Shown here: positions 48,036 to 56,714 of the stretch, one piece after another
How positions within the stretch are numbered: the first letter of the stretch is position 1
Layout: each line of letters begins with the position of its first letter
NCBI RefSeq assembly: GCF_900312675.1
Contig: NZ_OMPC01000002.1
Coordinates: 35,828 to 99,827, forward strand
Direction of reading: 5' to 3'
Source: Aliivibrio sp. EL58
GTDB taxonomy: Bacteria; Pseudomonadota; Gammaproteobacteria; Enterobacterales; Vibrionaceae
Length of the DNA: 64,000 nt
The notes under the pieces: generated by a model
Told to the model about the DNA's origin: nothing
The model's database searches: none
The model's input: the letters and a program-made list of their open reading frames with translations, nothing else
Translations under genes and position numbers: made by a program

Positions 48036-49472
48036 ATGAATAGTGCAGTAGAGCAACAATTAGAAGAGCTTGGTATTGAAGCTTATTTAAAAGAACATCA
48101 ATACAAATCATTACTTCGATTTTTAACTTGTGGTTCGGTGGATGATGGTAAAAGTACCCTCATAGGCCGATTACTCCATGACTCAAAACAAATCTATGCA
48201 GATCAGTTAGATGCCGTTCATGCAGATAGCCAACGCGTCGGCACAACAGGTGAGCGTCCTGATTTAGCATTATTGGTTGATGGCCTGCAAGCTGAGCGTG
48301 AACAAGGCATTACTATTGATGTTGCGTATCGTTATTTCTCAACTCAAAAACGTAAGTTTATTATTGCAGATACTCCGGGACATGAGCAGTACACGCGAAA
48401 TATGGCAACCGGCGCATCTACCTGTAATGTTGCGGTTATCTTGATTGATGCGCGTAAAGGGGTGCTTGACCAAACTCGTCGTCACTCTTATATCGCGAAC
48501 CTGCTTGGTATTCGTCACTTTGTGGTTGCAGTAAATAAAATGGATTTAGTAGATTACTCTCAATCTCGCTTTGAAGAGATTAAAGAAGAGTACTTAACTT
48601 TCTCCAAGAAGCTAAATAATCCAAATCTAGATATTTCTATCCTACCGTTATCAGCCTTAGAAGGAGATAACGTGGTAAATCAGAGTGAGGAGCTATCTTG
48701 GTATCAAGGTACGCCGTTATTAGAGGTGCTTGAGAATATAGATATCGATTCAGACAGAGATAATGGAGAGTTTAGATTTCCAGTGCAATATGTGAATCGT
48801 CCAAATCTAGATTTTCGTGGTTTTGCAGGAACTGTTTCTGCGGGTGGAATTTCTGTTGGTGATGAGATTGTTGCTTTGCCATCGGGTAAAAAATCAAAAG
48901 TGGCGCGCATTGTTACCTTTGATGGTGATTTAGATTCAGCCCAAGCAGGTCAAGCGGTGACATTAACGCTTGAAGATGAGATTGATATTAGCCGCGGTGA
49001 TTTACTAGTGAAGGCGAACTCTAGCTTACAAGCTACGGATCAATTTAAGGCTGAGATTGTATGGATGACAGAAAAAGGGCTAGAACCAGGTCGTCAGTAC
49101 GACATTAAAATTGCAGGTAAAAAAACGGTAGGCCAAATTGATGCGATTCATCATCAGGTAAATATTAATAGTTTGGATACGTTTGAGACACAAGAATTGC
49201 CTCTAAACGGCATTGGTTTGTGTGAGGTATCCCTGACAGAAACGGTGAGCTTAGATCGTTATCAAGATTGTGCCGATACGGGTGGCTTTATCTTTATTGA
49301 TCGCTTAACGAATGTCACGGTAGGGGCTGGTATGATCCAAAACCTTTCTGAACTGAGTGATGCGAAACCTATCAATGATAATGTCAGTGCTTTTGAGGTG
49401 GAATTGAACGCGTTAGTTCGTAAACATTTTCCTCATTGGAAAGCACAAGACGTTTCTAAACTTTTAAGTTAA
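48036..49472 (+). CDS. cysN: Sulfate adenylyltransferase subunit 1 (GTPase)
   Basis: EF-Tu-like GTPase that drives APS formation with CysD. The 478-residue protein has G1 [16 protein letters not shown]3 [10 protein letters not shown]4 NKMD and G5 SALEGDN motifs, then two beta-barrel domains. It ends before any APS-kinase domain, so it is not a CysNC fusion; cysC is separate downstream. AAGGA precedes the ATG. Confidence 0.97.
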   Translation: MNSAVEQQLEELGIEAYLKEHQYKSLLRFLTCGSVDDGKSTLIGRLLHDSKQIYADQLDAVHADSQRVGTTGERPDLALLVDGLQAEREQGITIDVAYRYFSTQKRKFIIADTPGHEQYTRNMATGASTCNVAVILIDARKGVLDQTRRHSYIANLLGIRHFVVAVNKMDLVDYSQSRFEEIKEEYLTFSKKLNNPNLDISILPLSALEGDNVVNQSEELSWYQGTPLLEVLENIDIDSDRDNGEFRFPVQYVNRPNLDFRGFAGTVSAGGISVGDEIVALPSGKKSKVARIVTFDGDLDSAQAGQAVTLTLEDEIDISRGDLLVKANSSLQATDQFKAEIVWMTEKGLEPGRQYDIKIAGKKTVGQIDAIHHQVNINSLDTFETQELPLNGIGLCEVSLTETVSLDRYQDCADTGGFIFIDRLTNVTVGAGMIQNLSELSDAKPINDNVSAFEVELNALVRKHFPHWKAQDVSKLLS

Positions 49473-49493
49473 TGACTTAAAAAGGAATAGTCT

Positions 49494-51221
49494 ATGGCAT
49501 GGGAACAAGGATTCGTTCTGGCTTTATTAGCTCTTATTATTGTGAGCTTATTAGCAAGTAAATTAAAACCAAGTGTAATTTTTTCAGGGGCGGCGTTTAT
49601 TGCTTTTATGCTAGGGATGATTGATTTACCTAGCTTGGCAAAAAACTTTACTAACTCGTCACTGCTAACTTTGGTGTTATTGATTTTAAGTTCTTGTGCC
49701 TTAGAAAAAACACGTCTTATCAGTTGGGTAGGGCGCTATATTTCAGAAGGAAGGTTAGGGAGTGTGGTAGGAAAATTGGGTCTATCTACTGCTATTCTTT
49801 CTTCTTTTACTAATAATACCGCCGTGGTGGTGTCTTTAATTGGTGCGATAAAGCGTAATCAACGCCACGCGCCTTCTCGTCTGCTTATTCCTCTCTCTTA
49901 TGCTGCAATCTTAGGTGGCACACTAACCTTAATCGGAACATCAACTAATTTAATTATTAATAGTTTTGTGGAAGATGCGGGTTTACCAAGTTTAAGTTTC
50001 TTTGCACCAACAACGATTGGTATCGCGGTACTGCTTGGCGGTCTGTTAATTTTAATTCCATTAAGTTATTTGTTACCTCAGTACGATGAGGGGCATCAAG
50101 ATGAATTGCCCTACTTTTTAGAAGCTAGAGTTCAAGGCGGCTCGCCATTAGTTGGAAAGTCGATCAGTGAAAATAATTTAAGAGCATTACGTAAACTCTT
50201 TTTAGCTGAAGTGATTAGAGAAGGGAAAACTATCGCTTCGGTTGACCCTGATATGGTGCTTTTAGCTGGAGATAGATTACTGTTTTGTGGTGACATTGAA
50301 AGCGTGACGACTCTACAAGAAATTAATGGCTTAACACTGTTTGGGCAGCATCATTTAAATGGTCAAAATTTAATAGAAGTTATTGTCAGTCAATCCGCAT
50401 CTATTCGTGGAAAAAGTATTAAGTCTTCTAAATTTAGAGATCGTTTTGATGCTGTGGTTGTCGCAATTCGACGAGGCCATGAGCGCCTTGAAGGTGGTTT
50501 GGGTAAGATTGAGCTACAAGCGGGTGATACCTTAGTTTTAGTACCAGGAAAAGATTTTGAGCAGAGTAAGCAGCAACTAAAACGTGAATTTGTCATTATT
50601 AGTGATCTCGACTCTGCAGCAAAATTGGATGGTGACAAAAGTGCACTGGTTTTATTAGGTTTTGCAGGTGTTATTGCTGCTGAGTTATTGAATGCATTTC
50701 CGATTATCAAAGGGCTGTCGGTGTATCTTTTGGCTCTCTTAGCGCTTGGTGTGATTAATATTGGAGAATTACGTCGTCGTTTTCCGATTGATATTGTCGT
50801 TATCGTTGGAGCGGCACTTTCGATTGCTCAACTAATGTTGTCATCAGGTTTATCTGTACAGCTTGGCAATATGTTCATGGAGTTATTTAATGGCTGGGGA
50901 GTGATGGGAGCCTTGATTGCTGTTTATCTGATTACTTTGGTATTAACGGAATTAATCACCAATAATGCGGCAGCAGCGTTGGCTTTTCCTATTGGCTACA
51001 GTATGGCGCTAGGTTATGGCGTCGACCCTATGCCTTTTATTATGGCGGTATTGTTTGGAGCCAGTGCGAGTTTTATTTCTCCTTATGGATATCAAACCAA
51101 TTTATTAGTATTTAGTGTGGGTAACTACACGCTGCTTGATTACGTAAAAGTGGGATTACCGATGTCGATTATTTATTCGGTATTAGTGCTGACGTTAATC
51201 CCTTATTTTTTCCCATTTTAA
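49494..51221 (+). CDS. SLC13-family permease with RCK_C domains, probable sulfate transporter
   Basis: A 575-residue membrane protein of the divalent anion:sodium symporter type. Family features are LSSFTNNTAVVVSLIGAI and IGTSTNLIINSFVEDAG in the first half, and LTELITNNAAAALAFPIG and GASASFISPYGYQTNLLVF in the second. Two RCK_C (TrkA-C) domains lie between them (about 205-290 and 300-380). Its place between cysN and cysC strongly implies sulfate uptake; no ABC-type sulfate transporter is visible in the window. AAGGA precedes the start, 21 bp after cysN. Confidence 0.88.
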   Translation: MAWEQGFVLALLALIIVSLLASKLKPSVIFSGAAFIAFMLGMIDLPSLAKNFTNSSLLTLVLLILSSCALEKTRLISWVGRYISEGRLGSVVGKLGLSTAILSSFTNNTAVVVSLIGAIKRNQRHAPSRLLIPLSYAAILGGTLTLIGTSTNLIINSFVEDAGLPSLSFFAPTTIGIAVLLGGLLILIPLSYLLPQYDEGHQDELPYFLEARVQGGSPLVGKSISENNLRALRKLFLAEVIREGKTIASVDPDMVLLAGDRLLFCGDIESVTTLQEINGLTLFGQHHLNGQNLIEVIVSQSASIRGKSIKSSKFRDRFDAVVVAIRRGHERLEGGLGKIELQAGDTLVLVPGKDFEQSKQQLKREFVIISDLDSAAKLDGDKSALVLLGFAGVIAAELLNAFPIIKGLSVYLLALLALGVINIGELRRRFPIDIVVIVGAALSIAQLMLSSGLSVQLGNMFMELFNGWGVMGALIAVYLITLVLTELITNNAAAALAFPIGYSMALGYGVDPMPFIMAVLFGASASFISPYGYQTNLLVFSVGNYTLLDYVKVGLPMSIIYSVLVLTLIPYFFPF

Positions 51222-51235
51222 TTCAAGGATGAAAC

Positions 51236-51853
51236 ATGACAGTCAAAGACGCAGTGAAAGATGAAAATATTGTTTGGCACCAACATTCAGTAACTAAAGA
51301 CACTCGCTCTACATTGAAAAACCAGAAGCCAGCAGTACTTTGGTTTACTGGGTTATCTGGTGCAGGGAAATCGACTATCGCTGGGGCGCTAGAAATTAAG
51401 TTAGCTGAACTTGGTTATCATACTTACCTATTAGATGGAGATAATGTTCGTCATGGTTTATGTCAGGATTTAGGCTTTTCGGATCATGATAGGCAAGAAA
51501 ACATTCGACGTATTGGTGAGCTTGCAAAACTAATGGCAGATGCCGGTTTGATTGTATTAAGTGCCTTCATCTCACCGCATCGAGTCGAGCGTCAAATGGT
51601 TCGAGAATTATTACCAGAAGGCGAGTTTTTAGAAGTCTTTGTGAATACTTCTCTGGATGAATGTGAAAAAAGAGACCCTAAAGGATTATATAAAAAAGCA
51701 CGAGCAGGAGAGATAAAACACTTCACTGGAATTGATTCAGAATATCAATCCCCGGTAAATCCTGAGATTGATTTACCTGCCGGAAGTGAATCTATTAATG
51801 TGTTAGTTGAGCAGTGTTTAGAAGAGCTGAAAGTACGAGGAATCATTAAATAG
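51236..51853 (+). CDS. cysC: Adenylylsulfate kinase
   Basis: Phosphorylates APS to PAPS, the substrate of CysH. The 205-residue protein has the P-loop [16 protein letters not shown] (about 38-53), [32 protein letters not shown] and [20 protein letters not shown], close to E. coli CysC. AAGGA lies before the ATG, 14 bp after the permease. Confidence 0.97.
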   Translation: MTVKDAVKDENIVWHQHSVTKDTRSTLKNQKPAVLWFTGLSGAGKSTIAGALEIKLAELGYHTYLLDGDNVRHGLCQDLGFSDHDRQENIRRIGELAKLMADAGLIVLSAFISPHRVERQMVRELLPEGEFLEVFVNTSLDECEKRDPKGLYKKARAGEIKHFTGIDSEYQSPVNPEIDLPAGSESINVLVEQCLEELKVRGIIK

Positions 51854-51905
51854 ATCTATTTTTACATTCGAGTTAGACCATTGCTTTAAGTCTTTGAATC
51901 TTTTA

Positions 51906-51939
51906 AAAGCCCTTAAATATTGATGTATTTAGGGGCTTT
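51906..51939. terminator. Bidirectional terminator between cysC and the TIGR03899 gene
   Basis: AAAGCCCTTAAATA and TATTTAGGGGCTTT form a 14-bp stem with one wobble pair and a six-base loop. U-rich tails are short on both sides. Its midpoint position between converging genes suits a shared terminator. Confidence 0.75.
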
Positions 51940-51960
51940 GCTATGTATGAAGAAAAATAA

Positions 51961-52854
51961 TTATGCCATCGTTGAAATCGTTTTTTTTACGTCTGTTTCA
52001 ACAATGAACTTTTGACTTAATAACCCTATTAGGTTGTCGTAATAATTTTCATTAGGTTTATTACCTAATAATTTGCACAGTTCCGCACCTGTAGGACTAA
52101 AGCGATAATAGATAAAGCGAGATCCTTTTTGCATTGGCTTTATAGCAATGTTCTTTCCTTGATATTGCAGTGGCAATGCAGGTTCAAACTCTATTTCTCC
52201 GGATTCTAATTCCGTACCAAGTAACAGACCTAATTCAATTAATAGTAATAAACTTGAGTAGGGAAGCTTGTAATTACCTAAATGAACTAACTGTGGGCCA
52301 TCGGTTTTATACAGATTAAAAAGGGTGCCAGCACACTTATAACCTAGCAGTAATTTCTTACTGTTATCTTGCCCAAAACTACAAGCTAATGAGGCTGCTC
52401 GTTGGAACGTTTGTGCTTCACGTTGTGTCATATCTTTCAGCACTTTTAGTGCTTTCATGGATGTTGAACCGGGGGTAATTACTTCTTGTTTAAAAATTTG
52501 ACTCCATAATCGCTGCATTGATGGGTCATGAATATCTTTAGCCATTTCAAAGAAACGATGAAGCCAATCAGGATCAGGCTCGCCAGCGGTTTCATCATTA
52601 CAATAATCATGAGCAAACTTAATAATTTGTTCTAAGTTTTGTTGCTGCTGCTCTCGTAGTAATTTCTCTCGATACAAAGAGCGCTTTAAGAGAGTTTCTT
52701 CTGGTTTTGGTGCGTGTAGTTTTGCAGCCAAACCTTGTTTTATTGCGATCTCAGTGAGTCGACGAGCACTACTTATCACGTAATGTTCTTTTTTGTGTGT
52801 TGGTTGTTCTTTTACATTTTCATCTTTAGGGATGATTTTTTGTGATGAGTTCAT
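51961..52854 (-). CDS. TIGR03899-family protein
   Basis: A 297-residue cytoplasmic protein with an N-terminal Lys/Glu/Gln-rich helical region (EKLLREQQQQNLEQIIKFA), a DUF2806-like core (WLHRFFEMAKDIHDPSMQRLW, VLKDMTQREAQTFQRAAS) and a C-terminal part resembling a winged region (RFIYYRFSPTGAELCKLL). I recognise it as the TIGR03899 family, of unknown function. It is convergent with cysC, and in vibrios lies near the zinc operon; no direct link is evident. Confidence 0.78.
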   Translation of the reverse strand: MNSSQKIIPKDENVKEQPTHKKEHYVISSARRLTEIAIKQGLAAKLHAPKPEETLLKRSLYREKLLREQQQQNLEQIIKFAHDYCNDETAGEPDPDWLHRFFEMAKDIHDPSMQRLWSQIFKQEVITPGSTSMKALKVLKDMTQREAQTFQRAASLACSFGQDNSKKLLLGYKCAGTLFNLYKTDGPQLVHLGNYKLPYSSLLLLIELGLLLGTELESGEIEFEPALPLQYQGKNIAIKPMQKGSRFIYYRFSPTGAELCKLLGNKPNENYYDNLIGLLSQKFIVETDVKKTISTMA

Positions 52855-53034
52855 TGATTGACCTAGCCCTGAGTAACGGTTCTTCCTTTATATTATCGGT
52901 ATTAGAAAATAAAAACTTTAATATCAAAACAAGAATTAAGAAAAAATCAAAAAAACAGTAAGAGTAAATATGGCTAAATGCTAAGTTTTTGTTAAAATAA
53001 TGAGTGTTGATTAGTTTTCAAGTCGAGGGATAGA

Positions 53035-53127
53035 ATGAAAGGCTTAGGTTTTAGAAAAATGCTGTTTAGCGTAGTGCTTGCTTCAGGGTATACAGCAACA
53101 CTGGTCTATCTTTCTCATTATATATAA
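53035..53127 (+). CDS. Predicted 30-residue small membrane protein
   Basis: A 30-codon frame with a strong ribosome site (GAGG at 53025-53028, six bases before the ATG). The product begins MKGLGFRKMLFSVVLASGY and ends YLSHYI: a short basic head then one hydrophobic helix with Gly, Ser, Thr and Tyr. A TAAAAT -10-like hexamer lies about 45 bases upstream of the start. The gap between the flanking minus-strand genes would otherwise be about 310 bp of empty sequence. No homologue is known to me; support is the ribosome site, composition and isolation. Confidence 0.6.
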   Translation: MKGLGFRKMLFSVVLASGYTATLVYLSHYI

Positions 53128-53164
53128 TAATTCCAATAGACCAGTGATTACATTCTAATTACAT

Positions 53165-53650
53165 TTACTCGTCGTCATACTCTTCTAAACGAACGCCTTC
53201 AATAAGATAACCCGTCTCTGCAAGTTCGCTATTAATTGTTTCTGTCTTTAGTTTTCCTACGATATAAATAACATCCCACAATTGCTGTATTGGAGCGCCT
53301 TTTTCAAACTTAACATAAATGATTTGGTTTGGCGGTGGTGGTGGTACGTGGATACAAGCGCCAAAGTAAGGCACTAGCAAAAACTCAGTGATCGTTGTGT
53401 CATCACCTTCTAAAGGAATAACAAATCCAGGTATTTTAACCATACTGCCATTCAACTCTTGTCGAACACCACCTACAAGAGATTGCTGCATTTGAGAGCC
53501 ATTATGATCAACTTTAGGCATGCCTACCGCATCGAATTGATTTCTTTCTTGTTCAGGAACTAAGTCAATCCAATCGAGTTTTAATACGTCATTACTTATA
53601 GCGCGAAAGGGCAGAAGTAATAAAAAACAGAGTAAGAATTTCTTTTTCAT
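53165..53650 (-). CDS. DUF3299 family exported protein
   Basis: A 161-residue precursor with a signal peptide ending near AIS (residue 19), then the DUF3299 core: KIPGFVIPLEGDDTTITEFLLVPYFGACIHVPPPPPNQ in two parts. The CIHVPPPPPNQ stretch is diagnostic. Family members are often next to LolCDE/MacB-like ABC transporters, as here. It is the last gene of the zinc operon, 9 bp after the permease gene; it may act with the periplasmic zinc binder. In V. cholerae a five-gene zrgABCDE system has the same kinds of genes. Confidence 0.85.
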   Translation of the reverse strand: MKKKFLLCFLLLLPFRAISNDVLKLDWIDLVPEQERNQFDAVGMPKVDHNGSQMQQSLVGGVRQELNGSMVKIPGFVIPLEGDDTTITEFLLVPYFGACIHVPPPPPNQIIYVKFEKGAPIQQLWDVIYIVGKLKTETINSELAETGYLIEGVRLEEYDDE

Positions 53651-53658
53651 ATTTATCC

Positions 53659-54918
53659 TTAAAGTCTAATTGTCATACCGTCACTCAATGAATGTCGATA
53701 CGCTTGAATTGCTGGAATAACACCAATAATAAAACCAGAGCATAGAACAAGAGCTAACAGTTTTAATTCGTACAAGCTTGGTAAGGTAAGTTCAATGGCG
53801 ATACCATAATATTGCTGGATGATAGGCTGCAATATAGATAAAGAAAGGTATAAACCGAGTAGGCCTACGATGATCCCAAAGGTTGTTATTACGACCGCTT
53901 CACTAATAAGTAGTGCGAAAATATGTTTCGGTTGAGCTCCCATTGATCTTAGGATCGCCATTTCTCGTCGCCTTTCTTGTAGGCTGGTTAATAAGCTAGT
54001 GAGCATTCCCATTAAGCCTGCAATGACAACAAAAACAGAGACGGCCAATAAAGCTTGCTCTGCCATCGACATCATTCCCCATAATTCATGTAATGCAATG
54101 CCTGGAAGAATGGCACTTAGTGGCTCTTTACTATAATCATTAATATAGCGTTGTAGCGCAAATGTTTGAATTTTTGAGTTAAGCCCTAGCATGAACGCGG
54201 TAATTGCTTTAGGTTCAAATTGATGCTGTTCCAATATTTCTGCATCTGGTGTATTTCCTAAATGAGCACCACTTTCCCAGCCAACATGTATAGCTTCTAT
54301 TGCACCTAAAGAGACATGTAAGGTTTTGTCTACTGGTGTTCCTGTCGGTGCTAAGATACCAGTGACAGTAAAGGGTAAATTATCATGACGAGTAAAAGAC
54401 TGATCACTAATTCCATGAGCGATAACCAATTTATCACCGAGTTGGTAGTTCAGTTTATTTGCGACATCGGCACCGAGAACAACATCAAATAAATGTGAGA
54501 ATGGTTTACCTTCTTTAAAGGTTAATGGTTGTTTTTTTCCGTATTGATAAAAACGAAAATAATCTTGATTAGTTCCCATGACTCTAAAGCCTTTATGGGA
54601 ATCACCTAGAGAGATTGGAATTGACCATTTTACTGATTTTTGATTGCTGATCTCTTGATAGCTTTTCCAGTCAATATTGTTGGTGGCATTACCAATGCGA
54701 AAAACAGAATAAAGCAGTAGGTTGACCTGGCCTGAACGGGCACCAACAATTAAGTCGGTATTCGAAATAGTATTGGCAAAGCTTGTCTTTGCTTGTGTTC
54801 TAATTCGTTCAACTCCCATTAATAACATGACAGAAATAGCGATAGTTAATACCGTTAATATGACCGTCGTTTTTCGGTTTCTTAGGCTTTTCCATGCTAA
54901 CTGAGCAATACCAATCAC
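53659..54918 (-). CDS. ABC transporter permease (FtsX/MacB type) of the zinc system
   Basis: A 419-residue protein with one N-terminal transmembrane helix (TTVILTVLTIAISVMLLMGV), a periplasmic MacB-PCD-like domain (about 40-270) and three C-terminal helices of the FtsX domain (ALLAVSVFVVIAGLMGMLTSL, RREMAILRSMGAQPKHIF). RREMAILRSMG is typical of the family. It overlaps the ATPase gene by four bases. Such transporters often work by mechanotransmission rather than translocation through the membrane. By context it is the permease of the zrg-like zinc system. Confidence 0.87.
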   Translation of the reverse strand: MIGIAQLAWKSLRNRKTTVILTVLTIAISVMLLMGVERIRTQAKTSFANTISNTDLIVGARSGQVNLLLYSVFRIGNATNNIDWKSYQEISNQKSVKWSIPISLGDSHKGFRVMGTNQDYFRFYQYGKKQPLTFKEGKPFSHLFDVVLGADVANKLNYQLGDKLVIAHGISDQSFTRHDNLPFTVTGILAPTGTPVDKTLHVSLGAIEAIHVGWESGAHLGNTPDAEILEQHQFEPKAITAFMLGLNSKIQTFALQRYINDYSKEPLSAILPGIALHELWGMMSMAEQALLAVSVFVVIAGLMGMLTSLLTSLQERRREMAILRSMGAQPKHIFALLISEAVVITTFGIIVGLLGLYLSLSILQPIIQQYYGIAIELTLPSLYELKLLALVLCSGFIIGVIPAIQAYRHSLSDGMTIRL

Positions 54919-55601
54919 AGCGTATCTCCTGCATTATTTAATGTTCTTAAATCAATACAACGATCAAAAAGAGACTCCAAACTTGGGTCATGACTCACAA
55001 AAAGTAATCCTGCACCACTGCTTTCACATTCCTCCATTAAGAGCTGAATAAAAGCAAAGCGAGTTTCGTGATCTAATGCTGAGGTAGGTTCGTCTGCAAT
55101 GATCAGTTTAGGTTTACCAATGAATGCTCTTGCTGCTGCGACTCGTTGTTGTTGACCGATACTTAAGTCAGTAATTGGTTTACTAAAGTGAGAACTTGGC
55201 AATTGAAGTTGATTTAGTAGGCGCTCTGCTTCTTTTATTAGTTCTGGCTTTGAGAACTCTTTTTTTGATGAAAACTGGTATGGCAAAATAACATTATCAA
55301 TAACAGAAAGATAAGGCAGTAAATTAAATTGTTGAAAAATATAACCAATATTATCCGCTCTAAATCGGTCTCGTTGATTTGAGGTCAATTGATTGATATC
55401 AGTACCATTAATACTCACCGTTCCTTCTGTAGGGGACAAGATCCCAGTAAGCAGGCTAAGTAAAGTAGATTTACCACTGCCACTAGGGCCTTTGATAAAT
55501 ACTTTTGTTCCTTGTTGTTGCTGATAGCTTGATATATCAAGTGTTCGCTCTGTTTGATTTGGCCAGCAAAAAGTCAGGTTTGATAATTCAATAATATTCA
55601 T
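54915..55601 (-). CDS. ABC transporter ATP-binding protein (LolD type) of the zinc system
   Basis: A 228-residue ATPase: Walker A GPSGSGKSTLLSLLTG (about 38-53), Q-loop YIFQQFNLLPYL, signature LSIGQQQRVAAARA, Walker B KLIIADEPTSALD and H-loop FVSHD. It closely resembles LolD/MacB ATPases. It lies between zrgA and the permease gene and should energise that permease. Confidence 0.92.
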   Translation of the reverse strand: MNIIELSNLTFCWPNQTERTLDISSYQQQQGTKVFIKGPSGSGKSTLLSLLTGILSPTEGTVSINGTDINQLTSNQRDRFRADNIGYIFQQFNLLPYLSVIDNVILPYQFSSKKEFSKPELIKEAERLLNQLQLPSSHFSKPITDLSIGQQQRVAAARAFIGKPKLIIADEPTSALDHETRFAFIQLLMEECESSGAGLLFVSHDPSLESLFDRCIDLRTLNNAGDTL

Positions 55602-55637
55602 AAAAATTATGACGGTGTTGCCACCGTCATACCTAAA

Positions 55638-56306
55638 TTATAGAGCTAAAACTGCTTTTTTAGCGGTTAACGTTGCTGCTTTCTGTCCTGAGTTACCTAA
55701 ATACTGAACTGTCATTTTTTGAGTATGAGAAAATACACTAAACCACTGTGTTTCTATTTGATTTAATTCCGACATTGTTTCGCAATGATATTCATATTGA
55801 GCAGTAAATTCACCATGTTCACCTTGATGTTCTTCATGGTGAGAATCATCATCATGATGGTCATGATGGTCATGATGGTCATGATGGTCATGATGGTCAT
55901 CGTGGTCTTCGCTTTTCATATTATGAGAAACGTGTATATCCGAAACTTCACAGTTGGCAGACTCAGGTAGAGAGAAAATTGCATTTGGCGTTTTTAGTTT
56001 AGCAATAGCTTGCTCTAATAACTGTTCTTGTTCTTTGTTTTTAGGGGCGTGTTCAAATCCTACAACATCAGAGCCAGGAGCTGTGATTTCAAAAAGTAAA
56101 TGTTCGCCATCTTGAGCTATATTGGTTTCAACTACACCATGAACGTGTGCGTCGTGTTGACGATGCTCTGAGTGTTCAGAATGCTCTGAATGATCGTGTC
56201 CATCATGATCGTCATGGTGATCAGCGGCATAAGTCATTAGTGGTACTGAAAATAATGTAGTAGAGATGATTAGTCGTAGTGCATTTTTTTTGTTACAGAT
56301 AAGCAT
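55638..56306 (-). CDS. zrgA: ZrgA-like periplasmic zinc-binding protein (DUF2796)
   Basis: A 222-residue precursor with a signal peptide cut near TYA (about residue 27). Two metal-binding tracts stand out: an N-terminal one of His, Asp and Glu (DHHDDHDGHDHSEHSEHSEH, about 29-48) and a central one of DHH repeats (about 134-160). Between and after them is the DUF2796 fold (HVHGVVETNIAQDGEHLLFE, NAIFSLPESANCEVSD, YEYHC). This matches ZrgA, the zinc-binding component of the V. cholerae zinc-regulated ZrgABCDE system. The central tract is encoded by perfect 9-bp repeats. Confidence 0.88.
   Translation of the reverse strand: MLICNKKNALRLIISTTLFSVPLMTYAADHHDDHDGHDHSEHSEHSEHRQHDAHVHGVVETNIAQDGEHLLFEITAPGSDVVGFEHAPKNKEQEQLLEQAIAKLKTPNAIFSLPESANCEVSDIHVSHNMKSEDHDDHHDHHDHHDHHDHHDDDSHHEEHQGEHGEFTAQYEYHCETMSELNQIETQWFSVFSHTQKMTVQYLGNSGQKAATLTAKKAVLAL
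55852..55905. repeat. Tandem 9-bp repeats inside zrgA
   Basis: Five perfect copies of TCATGATGG (55852-55896) and a sixth with two changes (55897-55905). On the coding strand they encode the repeated Asp-His-His triplet. Each gain or loss of a unit stays in frame, so the number of metal ligands could vary between strains. Confidence 0.93.
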
Positions 56307-56356
56307 AATGGCTTCCTATTATCTAAGAGTTATAAATGTGATGTAATTTATTAATG

Positions 56357-56647
56357 TTAGACGATAGAGAGGGGAGGTGCTCGCGAGTGAACGGTAATTG
56401 AAAACGGAGAGCTATTTTCTACAGTAGAGAATTCAAAATGAATAATAACTTGAGGAATAATAGAGGGAGAGCTGACATGAATAACAAGACCAGAGCCAAT
56501 AGAATGAAATAATTGACAGTGGTGGTGTTCATGATGTTGTGTGTTGGAATCAATTTGATGATAAGCAACCAAGACACTAAATAGCGCTAGAGTAATTGCT
56601 AAACTCCAATTTAACCAACGCTGTTTAGTAAAAAAGTACGATTGCAT
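56357..56647 (-). CDS. DUF2607-family small His-rich membrane/exported protein
   Basis: A 96-residue protein with an N-terminal hydrophobic segment (LNWSLAITLALFSVLVAY, about 12-29) that may be a signal anchor, followed by TQHHEHHHCQLFHSIG, a likely metal-binding cluster with seven His and a Cys within 16 residues. The remaining half is plain. I recognise the DUF2607 family of vibrios. It is the first gene after the Zur box and heads the zinc operon, 50 bp before zrgA. Confidence 0.75.
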   Translation of the reverse strand: MQSYFFTKQRWLNWSLAITLALFSVLVAYHQIDSNTQHHEHHHCQLFHSIGSGLVIHVSSPSIIPQVIIHFEFSTVENSSPFSITVHSRAPPLSIV

Positions 56648-56676
56648 TGTACCACCCGAAAGAAACTTGAGTGGTA

Positions 56677-56696
56677 AATGTAATAATATAACAATT
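56677..56696 (-). promoter_or_regulatory. Zur box over the zinc-operon promoter
   Basis: AATGTAATAATATAACAATT is a near-palindrome that differs at only two positions from the enterobacterial Zur consensus core (AATGTTATANTATAACATT form). A -35-like TTGCTT (56705-56700) and -10-like TACATT (56682-56677) on the minus strand are 17 bases apart, so the box fills the spacer and overlaps the -10. Bound Zur would block transcription of the DUF2607-zrgA-ABC-DUF3299 operon when zinc is plentiful. Confidence 0.82.
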
Positions 56697-56714
56697 TATA
56701 AGCAAGGCATTTAT

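Noticed and set aside
55785..55970. Methionine-rich frame antisense to zrgA
   Set aside because: It is the opposite-strand reading of the His/Asp repeat codons; no ribosome site and composition explained by the repeats.
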